Below are positions 30,439 to 38,871 of a stretch of DNA of 64,000 bases, one piece after another. Under the pieces are notes generated by a model. The model was not told where the DNA came from. It ran no database searches and saw nothing but the letters and a program-made list of their open reading frames with translations. The stretch lies in assembly GCA_963920635.1 (NCBI GenBank), contig OY987301.1, positions 54,194,560 through 54,258,559 of the forward strand, read 5' to 3'. The stretch is from Pseudeuparius sepicola. Lineage: Eukaryota > Arthropoda > Insecta > Coleoptera > Anthribidae. The position numbers and the translations under genes are program-made. The first letter of the stretch is position 1. Each line of letters starts with the position of its first letter.

Positions 30439-30785
30439 AGCCGCCCAACAGACCTTTATCCAACCTAGATTTACTTAAATATGCCGATGGAATTCCTTAC
30501 TTTAGAGGTGTGTATATGAGAGATACACTACCTAAAAAACCGAGAAAAAATGAGTCGGCCATTTTAAATTTGGATGTGCAGAGGAACTCCGGGTCTCATT
30601 GGGTGGCATATCGCAAGAGAGGAAGAAAATGAGAGTATTTCGACAGCTTTGGCAACCTGAAACCGCCAAAAGAACTCATCAGATATTTGGGAAATGAGGT
30701 TGAAGTTGAATATAACAACAATTCTTATCAAAACTATAACGAGATGAACTGTGGTCATTTGTGTCTAAGCTTCCTAAGAAACTAA
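30432..30785 (+). pseudogene. P2 adenain-like cysteine protease, one nonsense codon
   Basis: The frame runs from the A-run overlap with the core gene to TAA at 30783-30785. Family blocks are GVYMRDTLPKK, the catalytic His in SHWVAY, the acidic residue in YFDSFGNLKPP, and the catalytic Cys in NCGHLCLSFL. An in-frame TGA at about 30630 lies between the His and Asp motifs. The rest stays in frame. There is no ATG before MRD, which fits synthesis as a frameshift fusion with the preceding protein. The family matures capsid proteins in adenoviruses and Polintons. Confidence 0.85.
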
Positions 30786-30888
30786 ATAAAATTTCAAAAT
30801 ATGAAGTGTGTTTAATTTGTTCCCAAAAGTCGCCGAAAATATTCTGAATACCAATTAGACAATAACAATAACAGTTTTCAAGTTTTTC

Positions 30889-30896
30889 TATAAAAG
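30889..30896 (+). promoter_or_regulatory. TATA box of P2 minor capsid gene
   Basis: TATAAAAG 36 bp before the ATG at 30925. Confidence 0.6.
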
Positions 30897-30924
30897 GGGT
30901 AGTTGAGGAGAGAATTCATCAATT

Positions 30925-31635
30925 ATGTCGCTGTTGTTCACACTACACGGATTTACTTCCACACTGTCTATTGACTTTAATATTCCTATACATTTAGAAT
31001 CAGATTTTGAGTATGGTTTGGCCCTGCTAGGATTTCACACATATAACACTATACCCAATATAGATGTTGGTGTCAACAAATTTTATTATATAAATGCTGA
31101 TGGGTATCGCAAATGTTTAGTAATCCCCACAGGCTCGTACGAAATTGAGGCCCTAGAAAAGTACATAGTTGGCGCTTTAAGAAAGGAGGAGTCTGATCAG
31201 AAAAATCCAATTTCAATAAAAGCCAATAACAGTACTTTAAAGTGTGAAATTTACAGTGATAAATATACAGTAGATTTTCTACCAACAGACTCTATTGCTC
31301 ATGTGTTAGGATTTTCTCCTAGTCTATTAGAGTCTGGACAATTACATACTTCTGATATATCTGTAAATATCGTGAAGGTCAGAACTATACATATAGATTG
31401 TAACGTAACATCTGGAGCATACTATAAAAATCAACCAACTCATACGATTTACGAGTTTGCAGTTAGCAGCGATCCTGGTTACGCTATAGACGAGTCTCCG
31501 AAAAATCTGGTGTACATGCCAGTTGCAAAGCGTGAGATTAATAATTTGACTGTAAATATTCTCGATCAGAACTCTCAACCTGTAAATTTTAGAGGTGAGG
31601 AAATAATTGTACGGTTGGAGTTAAAGCGTGTATGA
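30925..31635 (+). CDS. P2 minor capsid (penton-like) protein
   Basis: 236 codons, intact. Opens MSLLFTLHGFTSTLSIDF and closely follows the P3 protein at 53361 over its whole length. Shared blocks are YGLALLGFHTYNTIPNI, IPTGSYEIEALE, NNSTLKCEIYSD, VRTIHIDCN and FRGEEIIVRLELK. The length and position before the major capsid gene fit the single jelly-roll minor capsid protein that forms capsid vertices in Polintons. Conservation without breaks suggests it decayed later than its neighbours or stayed under selection. Confidence 0.82.
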   Translation: MSLLFTLHGFTSTLSIDFNIPIHLESDFEYGLALLGFHTYNTIPNIDVGVNKFYYINADGYRKCLVIPTGSYEIEALEKYIVGALRKEESDQKNPISIKANNSTLKCEIYSDKYTVDFLPTDSIAHVLGFSPSLLESGQLHTSDISVNIVKVRTIHIDCNVTSGAYYKNQPTHTIYEFAVSSDPGYAIDESPKNLVYMPVAKREINNLTVNILDQNSQPVNFRGEEIIVRLELKRV

Positions 31636-31648
31636 AATTTTTGTGAAA

Positions 31649-31870
31649 ATGGTTTTGGTTTTTGATGACAGATATCAACCGTATAAAAGGCAATCACAAT
31701 GCTCCAAAAATTCACTAACAAATATTTCACCGAAGAGTGCAGATCGTCTCTCGTTGGAAAATCAACAATTTTTAAAAGATATTTCACCGAAGAGTGCAGA
31801 TCGTCTCTCGTTGGAAAATCAAGAATTTTTGAAAGCACTTGGCTATGTCCCTAACACCTCAAGTGTTTAA
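31649..31870 (+). CDS. P2 small protein overlapping the major capsid gene
   Basis: 73 codons, MVLVFDDRYQPYKRQSQ. An in-frame 57-bp tandem duplication (units starting about 31724 and 31781) repeats ISPKSADRLSLENQ. The last 26 nt overlap the major capsid start in another frame. P3 has the same arrangement (54070-54282) and shares LVFDDxRYQPYKR and the end LGY...NTSSV. Function unknown. It may be a small basic virion or core protein. Confidence 0.65.
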   Translation: MVLVFDDRYQPYKRQSQCSKNSLTNISPKSADRLSLENQQFLKDISPKSADRLSLENQEFLKALGYVPNTSSV

Positions 31871-33078
31871 TGTGCATCGCACCCCAACCTATGATGAATC
31901 TATTCAACGTTTAGAGAAGCGCACCTATTACCCATTTGTAAAGTCATTTAGGAATAATGATACTGTGGAAATAACCATTAATCAGGGTGATGCATGGTTG
32001 TTGATGTACGATGCGTCGATTTTTGTCAAAGGTACAGTGGCTAAGAAAACCGGTGCTGGACAATGCAAACTAGCCAACAACGGTGCCGCATTTCTATTCG
32101 ATTCAATTTCTTATGAACTAAATGGCAAGGAAGTAGAAGTAGTGAGAAACCCCGGAATTGTGAGTACGATCAGATCGTATCTTTGCTATACTGCTAATGA
32201 CGAAAAATGCATGTCAACAGCAAGCTGGGTTGGGGTTAATAAATCTTTTGCTGTTAACAATGATGGAACATTCAATGTAAGAATACCGCTAAAACATCTG
32301 TTTGGAATATTCAACGATTATCAGATGGCAATTTGTGGTAAACAAACAGTGAGACTAATACGAGCTCGAAATGATAACAATGCCTTATTACTAACCCAAG
32401 ACGCTGCAAGACCAGATCCTGCCATAACTGCAGAAATAACAATTTCCAACATTGAATTAAAGGTTAAACATATTCAGCCGGATGATATCATTAGATTGGA
32501 TCTGCTTAAATCTATAAAAATTGATCGTCCAATTATAATGGCGTTCCGCAAATGGGAGCTACATGAAATGCCAAATCTTACTGTAAACTCCCAAAGAGAA
32601 ATATGGGCCGTAAAATCGTCAGCAGCCGCGTCAACTCCTCGGTACGTCATAGTTGGATTTCAGACTGATCGCAATGATAATTCTAAAAAAAATCCCGTCA
32701 TTTGATCACATAGATGCGACTGATGTAAGATTAATTGTAAACGGTGAATATTTTCCATTCGAACGTCAGAGATTGAATTTTGCTGCTAACGACTTTTTTG
32801 AGGCCTATCACAACTATGTGGAATTTTATCCGAGTTACATGAATGCAATGGAGAGTCGCCCGCTACTTAGCTATGCAGATTACAAAAATAATGCAACCCT
32901 GTTTGTAATTGACTGTTCTCGCCGGAATGAATCTATAAAAATAAACACAGTTGATGTTAAGTTGGACATAGAAAATAGTGATGGATTTCCTGATAGAACT
33001 CGAGCCTACTGCATAATTGTGCATGACTGTACCATGGAGTATTTACCTTTAAGTGAAACTGTACGAGATTTAATGTAG
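31845..33078 (+). pseudogene. P2 major capsid protein (double jelly-roll type), one frameshift
   Basis: ATG at 31845 (MSLTPQVFNVHR). Long blocks are shared with the intact P3 protein: RTYYPFVKSF, INQGDAWLLMYDASIF, RIPLKHLFGIFNDYQMAICG, IELKVKHIQPDD and PIIMAFRKWELHE. A run of eight A at 32685-32692 breaks the frame. The C-terminal third continues in the next frame (DHIDATDVRLIVNG to LPLSETVRDLM). The family forms the hexon-like capsomers of Polintons and adintoviruses. With one indel in a homopolymer, a sequencing or assembly error is possible. Confidence 0.85.
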
Positions 33079-33083
33079 ATCCG

Positions 33084-33119
33084 TATATATAAAAGAACAT
33101 TTACTGATACATTTCAGTT
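33084..33119 (+). promoter_or_regulatory. TATA box and initiator of the P2 membrane protein gene
   Basis: TATATATAAAAG at 33084-33095 and TTTCAGTT at 33112-33119. The spacing is right for an arthropod core promoter, with the ATG at 33129. Confidence 0.7.
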
Positions 33120-33128
33120 ATAATCAAG

Positions 33129-33554
33129 ATGTTGCTGAGTTTGGGTCACATTATTTTGTTCTCATTAATAAATAATGTGTTCTATATTTACAACCCTGAA
33201 GATGCTAAGGTATCTATTTGCGAACAGGATAAAAGATGTTTCCCATTTAAAACGGTAGTTGAAAAAATTTCGGTAGCAAGACTGCCTAAAAATGCTACTC
33301 AGTTTAAACTTCGAGCAGTATTCCAAAATCATACGATTGCTGAAAGTGTGTGGAGGGAGGTCCCACCTTCCACCACGCCCACAATGGCCACACCCAGAGA
33401 CCTCAGTCAAGAACAACATATAAAAGACCTCGCTTTCGTGCCACTAATTTACTACATTACTATATGTTCTTCATTGCTAGTAGCAAAATTATTTATTGAA
33501 ATAGTAAGAGTATTACTGAATGAGCGATGGAGCATAATTACGAGAGTCTTATAA
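33129..33554 (+). CDS. P2 putative membrane glycoprotein
   Basis: 141 codons. It has an N-terminal hydrophobic segment (LLSLGHIILFSLINNVFYIY), an ectodomain with two N-glycosylation sequons (NAT, NHT) and a Pro/Thr stretch, a C-terminal membrane span (about residues 107-128, FVPLIYYITICSSLLVAKLF) and a short tail. The P3 homologue (56183-56647) keeps both hydrophobic ends, the NNVFYIY block and ITTCSSLLVVKL. It may be an accessory virion membrane protein. No known family was recognised. Its end overlaps the IAP start by 28 nt in another frame. Confidence 0.7.
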   Translation: MLLSLGHIILFSLINNVFYIYNPEDAKVSICEQDKRCFPFKTVVEKISVARLPKNATQFKLRAVFQNHTIAESVWREVPPSTTPTMATPRDLSQEQHIKDLAFVPLIYYITICSSLLVAKLFIEIVRVLLNERWSIITRVL

Positions 33555-34392
33555 GAACGTTTGAAAACTGGTCAAGCCCCAATGACGTCAGAACCTATAG
33601 ACAGGTTTGTTTTGATAAACGCTTGACGCCCAGAACTAATCACAATCTAAGCGCTCCATTAAATTATTCCGAAAATGTCGCGAGATTGTCAGAAATTGCC
33701 CCTTTTTGTCGAGCCGTAGCGAACTTATTTCGACTCTGGGCTCGGAGGCTGGCGTCGTTAGACCATCCCCCGAGTCTTCAGGTGAGGTTCTGGTGCTTCC
33801 GGCGCCTCCAAACAAGAAAAAAACATGCGATATCTAAGTGTGATTCTGGAGGAACTATAACCGGGAATCACCGGGTGTATAGTTGGTTGATGGTTGACTT
33901 TCTGTCTTTGTTTGTAGCATGTTTTTAGAGTAGTATGGATATATTTAATCTTGGAGTCAAAATAAAGGGCATTTTAACAATGGGGCGCCACGTCTATAGG
34001 TTTTGACGTCATTGTCAAGCCCCCTATCATCAGAGAAGCTTGCCCGAGCAGGATTTTTTTATACGAATTACGAAGATGTTGTCCGGTGTCCATTTTGCAA
34101 TATTGAAGGATATAAATGGGAAAAGGATGATGATCCATGGCAAGACCATGCTAGCTGGAGTCCCAGTTGTCCATTTATTAAAGGTGAAATCAAGCCTGTG
34201 GACATCCCACCTGAAAAAGTAAATAACACCAATCCAGACTTTTTATGTATAGTATGCTACTGCAGAAACATAGAAGTCTTGCTGGTTCCATGTGGACATT
34301 TGGCATGCTGTATGAATTGTGCAAACTCCATGGAGAAGTGCCCGCTGTGTAGGAGTATTGTGCAGCAGAAGATTCGAGCTTACATGCCTTAA
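33527..34392 (+). pseudogene. P2 inhibitor of apoptosis (BIR + RING), split by a MITE
   Basis: Starts MEHNYESLIRTFENW at 33527. The BIR domain is interrupted at 33581-34023 by a 433-bp insertion plus its 10-bp duplication. After it come ARAGFFYTNYEDVVRCPFC and the zinc ligands C-x2-C...H...C of the BIR (WSPSCPF). A C-terminal RING finger (CIVCYCRNIEVLLVPCGHLACC...CPLC) ends at 34392. Viral IAPs of this BIR-RING build block caspases or ubiquitinate death factors in insect cells. The equivalent P3 gene is whole. Confidence 0.88.
33581..34013. mobile_element. MITE (non-autonomous DNA transposon), 433 bp
   Basis: The ends are inverted: AATGACGTCA-G-AACCTATAGAC at the left, and the complement with A for G at the right (33992-34013). 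The 10-bp direct repeat GTCAAGCCCC flanks it (33571-33580, 34014-34023). The size of the duplication suggests the Mutator-like group. No coding content. Confidence 0.85.
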
Positions 34393-34445
34393 ATGTATTG
34401 TAATAGTTGTAGAAAATAAATATTCTTAATCGAAAAACCGATAGG

Positions 34446-34453
34446 TATATATG
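34446..34453 (+). promoter_or_regulatory. TATA-like element of the P2 ATPase
   Basis: TATATATG about 43 bp before the chosen ATG (34490). An ATG at 34451 lies inside this box and so would precede the transcript start. Confidence 0.45.
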
Positions 34454-34489
34454 CATCAAGCATACGCTATCTTATTAGATGTATACAAG

Positions 34490-35171
34490 ATGCGTATCGA
34501 ATCACATCAACTATCTCTACCAATCGAAAATCTAGATTTTGCTCGAAGTGAGAAATCTAAACATGGCGTACTCTTACCAAATTCGATTAGAGCAATATTT
34601 TGCGGTCCTAGCGGTTGTGGTAAAACAAACAGTCTGCTTAGTTTAATATTCAACGAGAATGGCTTAAAATTTAAGAACATCTACCTTTACAGTAAATCTC
34701 TATACCAACCTAAAATCAGTTACTACAAGACGTGCTTAAAGAAGCAAAATGTGTTGGATATTTTCCATTTAGCTCAAACGATGACGTCATTGCACCAACA
34801 GAGGCTAGAGAAAATTCAATTTTTATTTTCGATGATGTGGCTTGTGGGACACAGGAAAAAATTAGAGAATATTACTCCATGGGTCGTCATAAAAATATAG
34901 ATGCTGCATATCTCTGCCAGACATATTCAAAAATACCTAAGCAATTAATACGAGACAATTGTAATGTAATCGTTTTGTTTAAACAAGATGAGGTAAACCT
35001 TAGACATATTTATGAAGAGCACGTATCACATCTCACATCTCATACGGTGATTTCAAGAATCTCTGCTCGCTTTGTTGGAATGATAATTTTGGAACTCTAG
35101 TTATTGTTAAAGATTTCAATATGAATGAGGGACGCTATAAAATAGGTTTTGATAGGTATATAAAGTTATGA
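34490..35171 (+). pseudogene. P2 packaging ATPase, at least two frameshifts
   Basis: The start at 34490 aligns with the P1 start. Walker A GPSGCGKTNSLL is near 34608-34643 and YSKSLYQPK follows. A frameshift near 34720 leads to the Walker B FIFDDVACG (about 34825). The section AYLCQTYSKIPKQLIRDN resembles the sensor region. A second frameshift near 35030, at a CACATCTCACATCTCA duplication, separates the C-terminus, which ends GFDRYIKL. The family is the A32-like genome-packaging motor. The gene is probably inactive. Confidence 0.85.
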
Positions 35172-35200
35172 GAAGCACAATACGCTTATTATTAATCGAG

Positions 35201-36106
35201 ATGTCGATGCAAGAACAGATTCAAGAAGCGCAGCGCGCAAAGAAAATTAGTGAACTAGCTCGAACGATTAGAAAAAAATACACCGCCTTAAAAATAGGGA
35301 AATTTGATGAGAATGAAACTTTACAAAAAATTTTCAAACCTGTGACAAGCTCTCTAGCAAATTTACAAGTTAAGCAAGAATTAAAACCGAAAGTTTAACC
35401 AAAAGTTGAACCAAAAGTTGAATCATTTATGGAAAAGTGGCGCGAGTCGTTGAAAAGTCCAATTGCACTTTTAGGAGAAATGAATGAAACGTTAAATGAT
35501 GTTGAGAAAGGAATTGACAAAGTGTACAGGCATTTTGATACTGTGTATCCTAAAGTATCTATACCATGTATAACAGACTTTATGGCTAATTCACTTAAAA
35601 TCGATAGGACATATGGTCCTAAGTATGACGAAACTAAATCAGTATGGATGCTAGGAAATAAATATATCGATTTTGAAAAAACGTCTGGTGATATAATCAT
35701 CAACAATAGCCGATTCGCGGGAACTGATGGTCTCTACCAGCTAATTTTCTATAATAATCCAGAAGGTACTGATGATGATTTGAAAAGTTACAGAGATATT
35801 TTAAATCTCACTGGTGCTCATCTTACTTCAAACGGACGATTAAAACATAGCTACAAAAATAAGTATTCTAATATTATTAAACCTCTTATGAAGGGCCCGG
35901 TGGCTACCTCCACACCTGTAAAGGGTTCTGGCATGCATCTTAAGTATAACACAAAACCTGTGGAATATGTTTACTGGGATGATCCTAATGAACTTGTGGA
36001 CAGGTTAAGGTTATTAATAGCATCAAAAGATGCCGGAAATACTTCCCACGAAAACGAAATAACAGCAATAATCAATGAATTGAAAGAAGCAAAAAATATT
36101 CTCTAA
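35201..36106 (+). pseudogene. P2 DUF8207-like protein with one nonsense codon
   Basis: ATG at 35201 (MSMQEQIQEAQRAKKI). The frame is open to TAA at 35396-35398 and continues in the same frame to 36106. The stop falls in a PKVE-encoding repeat (CCAAAAGTTGAA units), where one GAA reads TAA. The core matches P1: RTYGPKYDETKSVWMLGNKY, FAGTDGLYQLIF, LNLTGAHLTSNGRLK and PVEYVYWDDP. Function unknown. It is conserved between ATPase and fibre genes in both elements. Confidence 0.75.
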
Positions 36107-36119
36107 CGTTATTTATAAG

Positions 36120-36482
36120 ATGCCTTTAAACAAGTTCGGACGTGTTTCAAGGACTATTCCTTACTCGTTGAATGACGGGGATTATGATTTGAAAACCCGC
36201 AGACTGTGCAACGTTAATTATCCGATTAGCAGCAATGATGTTGTGACAAAGCAATATGTTGACAAACAAATGAATGAGGCATTCAAAACTTTTAACGTCA
36301 CGCTCGAACAACATGATGTTAATATTGAGAGTAGCGTGAAAGACGCTTTGGAGAAAGAGATCGATGAAATAAGAAAATTTGTTAAAATTGTTGAAGAATG
36401 TTATTTAAAAATGGTTGGTGAACAGTCCGGGCCAAATCCCAAATTATTAGACAGATTTGTCCCTATAGATCATTCAAGTTAG
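36120..36482 (+). CDS. P2 fibre-like protein 1
   Basis: 120 codons, MPLNKFGRVSRTIPYSL. Contains NVNYPISSNDVVTKQYVD (about residues 36-53), the tail-fibre-like DxxTKxYVD motif, then a predicted coiled coil (about 55-110). Adjacent to a paralogue 8 bp downstream. Much shorter than the P1 counterpart (193 aa), mainly in the coiled coil. A surface fibre or spike component is a possible role. Confidence 0.68.
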   Translation: MPLNKFGRVSRTIPYSLNDGDYDLKTRRLCNVNYPISSNDVVTKQYVDKQMNEAFKTFNVTLEQHDVNIESSVKDALEKEIDEIRKFVKIVEECYLKMVGEQSGPNPKLLDRFVPIDHSS

Positions 36483-36489
36483 TTAAAAG

Positions 36490-36888
36490 ATGTCCTTAAA
36501 CAAGTTCGGACGTGCCTCGAAATCAAGGAGCAGGTCTTGCCCACCTCTTTACACATTAAATTTGACTCTAGAAGGAAACTATGATTGTAGCAACCGCAGA
36601 CTGAGCAACGTTAATCACCCGATCGATGAAAGCGATGCCAGCACAAAACAATATGTCGATGAGGGGGTCATTCATACATTACAATATTTTTACACAAATC
36701 TTAAACAGCATTCTGATGAATGCGATCTTCATATTCGCAACACAATGATAGACAATTTCCAAGATAAGATCGATGAATTGAGAGAGTTGGTTAAAACTAT
36801 GGAAGATTATTATTTAAAAATAACTGGTAAGAGCATGCAATCCTTACTATCTCTCAGACTTGCAGAGATCCTTGAGGGTGGAGCATAG
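36490..36888 (+). CDS. P2 fibre-like protein 2
   Basis: 132 codons, MSLNKFGRASKSRSRS. Shares with fibre 1 the NKFGR start, the turn RRLSNVNHPIDESDASTKQY and a coiled-coil tail with IDELRELVKTMEDYYLKI (fibre 1: IDEIRKFVKIVEECYLKM). The two genes are tandem duplicates, perhaps giving a hetero-oligomeric fibre. It ends just before the integrase start. Confidence 0.68.
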   Translation: MSLNKFGRASKSRSRSCPPLYTLNLTLEGNYDCSNRRLSNVNHPIDESDASTKQYVDEGVIHTLQYFYTNLKQHSDECDLHIRNTMIDNFQDKIDELRELVKTMEDYYLKITGKSMQSLLSLRLAEILEGGA

Positions 36889-36890
36889 TC

Positions 36891-37817
36891 ATGCATAGTA
36901 AAGAAAAAATTCAAGTAGTTAAGGAATTACATAAACCAGCGCGAAAAAATTATCCACGTCGTCGAACTATCATTAAAGGTTTAGACGATTTGTGGCAAGC
37001 TGATCTTGCGCAGTTAGATCAGTATGCTAGTCACAATAATGGCTTCAAATTCATACTGGTTGTAATCGATTGCTTCTCTAAATTTGTTTGGTGCAGACCG
37101 CTCAAATCCAAGTCTGCCGAAGATGTTACCAACGCCTTTGCTGATATCCTATCGGGAACTCGAAAGCCTCGCAACCTTCAAACTGATCAGGGCAAAGAGT
37201 TTTATAACTCTAGATTTCAAAATTTGATGCGAAAATTCAAAATTAGTCATTACAGCACTTTTAGCATCACGAAAGCCGCCATGGCCGAGAGAGTAATACG
37301 AACTCTAAAAGAGCGATTATTTAAGTATTTTAGTCTAAATGGTAAATTTAAATGGGATGATTATTTGCCTACGCTAGTTGCCGAGTATAATAACAGAAAG
37401 CATAGAGTGATTCAGATGAAACCCAACCAAGTTAATAAAAGTAACGAACAATATCTGCTTAAAAAAGTGTATAGTCACGTGAAGATTTTCAGAGGTAGTA
37501 AATTGAAGGTTGGAGATATTGTGAGAATAAGTAAAGTGAAACACGTATTTGCCAAAGGATATATGCCTAGTTGGAGTACAGAATTGTTTAAAATAAGCAA
37601 AGTACAAATTACCAACCCGCCTACATATCTTCTAGAGGATTTAAATGGAAGTCCTATAAAGGGCGGGTTTTACCGCGAAGAATTGCAAAAAACTGAACAT
37701 CCCGATGTCTACCTGGTTGAAAAGATTCTTCGTAGAAAGAGGGGGAAGGTGCTAGTACGATGGTTGGGCTTTGATAAAGACCATGACTCGTGGATCTCTG
37801 AGTCAAACGTCGTGTAG
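36891..37817 (+). CDS. P2 retroviral-type integrase with C-terminal chromodomain
   Basis: 308 codons, intact. Order: N-terminal basic segment, then the DDE core with DLWQADLAQLDQY (first Asp), VVIDCFSKFVW, TDQGKEFYN (second Asp) and MAERVIRTLKERLF (Glu). An SH3-like stretch (GDIVRISKVKHVFAKGY) and a chromodomain (DVYLVEKILRRKRGKVLVRW, HDSWISESNVV) follow. The family cuts and joins element ends with a 6-bp stagger, matching the CAGCAA duplication of P2. The chromodomain may steer insertion to modified chromatin. It is one of the few P2 replication genes without damage. Confidence 0.92.
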   Translation: MHSKEKIQVVKELHKPARKNYPRRRTIIKGLDDLWQADLAQLDQYASHNNGFKFILVVIDCFSKFVWCRPLKSKSAEDVTNAFADILSGTRKPRNLQTDQGKEFYNSRFQNLMRKFKISHYSTFSITKAAMAERVIRTLKERLFKYFSLNGKFKWDDYLPTLVAEYNNRKHRVIQMKPNQVNKSNEQYLLKKVYSHVKIFRGSKLKVGDIVRISKVKHVFAKGYMPSWSTELFKISKVQITNPPTYLLEDLNGSPIKGGFYREELQKTEHPDVYLVEKILRRKRGKVLVRWLGFDKDHDSWISESNVV

Positions 37818-37833
37818 AGCTTCAAGTGTTAAG

Positions 37834-38466
37834 ATGGTTGACAGCGGCTATGAAACCGATGGTAGCGACCATGAAGAAGTAAACAATGTAAGCGAAGATT
37901 CTCTGCTTCTATCATCATGCTTCACATTACCTACATATATTATTAATGATGGTTTGAGCATTATGAGATATTTCAAACCCCAAGTTAATATCCGATCAAC
38001 AGTGCGACGAAATGTGATTTCGCTGGACTATTTGGAGTGGAAAGAATTAGTGAATAATTTAAACAACTTTACCAACAACCTGGGTACCCCGATGTTCATC
38101 AGATTTGACGATATATTGTTAAGAACCATGTTGACTGCAGATGGAAATCAACGAGTGTTGCTTGCAAAATATGGTGTTAGCCAATGGTTTTCCATAGCAG
38201 AGGTTTTCGAGCTACTAAATATCGCACCATATGTGACTTTAAGGATGAGCTTTTTGATTAATTTTGAATTGTATGATTTTTACCTTAATTTTTTAGATAA
38301 GGTCAATGAATTATTAGTACGTAGTAACTATGCCATAAATGTAATGGAAATTGTATTTTTAATGTGCAATGCGGTATGTAGCATGGAAACATATTGCATT
38401 TTTGAACTGTACTCTTATTATAATCAATTTTTGTTAGCAGACTTGTATAGAAGAAGGTTGGAATAA
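37834..38466 (+). CDS. P2 conserved Polinton protein of unknown function
   Basis: 210 codons from ATG at 37834 (MVDSGYETDGSDHEE), 17 bp after the integrase stop. It pairs with P1 21175-21870: SSCFTL, LDYLEW, QWFSIAEVFELL, FLDKVNELL and METYCIFELY. An acidic N-terminus is followed by what looks like alternating beta and helix. No recognised domain. Confidence 0.7.
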   Translation: MVDSGYETDGSDHEEVNNVSEDSLLLSSCFTLPTYIINDGLSIMRYFKPQVNIRSTVRRNVISLDYLEWKELVNNLNNFTNNLGTPMFIRFDDILLRTMLTADGNQRVLLAKYGVSQWFSIAEVFELLNIAPYVTLRMSFLINFELYDFYLNFLDKVNELLVRSNYAINVMEIVFLMCNAVCSMETYCIFELYSYYNQFLLADLYRRRLE

Positions 38467-38554
38467 AGCACTGATTAAAAAATATGACTTTTATTTTACA
38501 ATATTTTTATTTTACAACATTTTTATTCCGGGCCAATCCTGGGATTTCTTATGA

Positions 38555-38734
38555 TCATCGACGGCTGATTGTTGATATGTCGGTAATACTCTTCCAATTG
38601 ATTTCAGGCACATGTCCCAACTGTCGCCGACACTTCACCAGATGATTCTGCAGTCGACTTCTCCGTACCATGTGGCTGGCAATGTAGGGGCAGGGCACCA
38701 TGTCTGATTCGATCTGAATGGTCTGGTTGTACAT
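38555..38734 (-). CDS. P2 CHHC zinc-finger mini-protein (GTSF1/U11-48K type), 59 aa
   Basis: A short ORF below usual length cut-offs. ATG at 38734, TGA at 38555-38557. Residues 15-35 have C-x5-H-x9-H-x3-C (CPYIASH at the start, RLQNHLVKCRRQ at the end), the exact spacing and context of the CHHC finger of U11-48K, tRNA methyltransferase TRM13 and GTSF1/Asterix. A TATA box (38793-38800, minus) and an initiator-like TGCAGTCTG support transcription. GTSF1 proteins act with Piwi in transposon silencing and bind tRNA. A decoy or regulator of that pathway is a speculative role. Not seen in P1, where the corresponding interval is missing. Confidence 0.7.
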   Translation of the reverse strand: MYNQTIQIESDMVPCPYIASHMVRRSRLQNHLVKCRRQLGHVPEINWKSITDISTISRR

Positions 38735-38792
38735 GTTGCTGCGAACTCTTGTTACAAGTTTTCAGACTGCAGAATGAGCTCGATGTCTCGGT

Positions 38793-38800
38793 TATATATA
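38793..38800 (-). promoter_or_regulatory. TATA box of the CHHC mini-gene
   Basis: TATATATA on the minus strand, about 60 bp before the ATG at 38734, with TGCAGTCTG at roughly the initiator position. Confidence 0.6.
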
Positions 38801-38871
38801 CAAACTGGGCGGTGGGACGTCAGGGGTGGGGGGCTACAAGAGAATGAAACACTATTTGTAAAATATATTTT

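Noticed and set aside
33581..34013. Intron in the P2 IAP gene
   Set aside because: The 10-bp direct repeats and inverted ends identify a transposon. There is no GT...AG at the borders.
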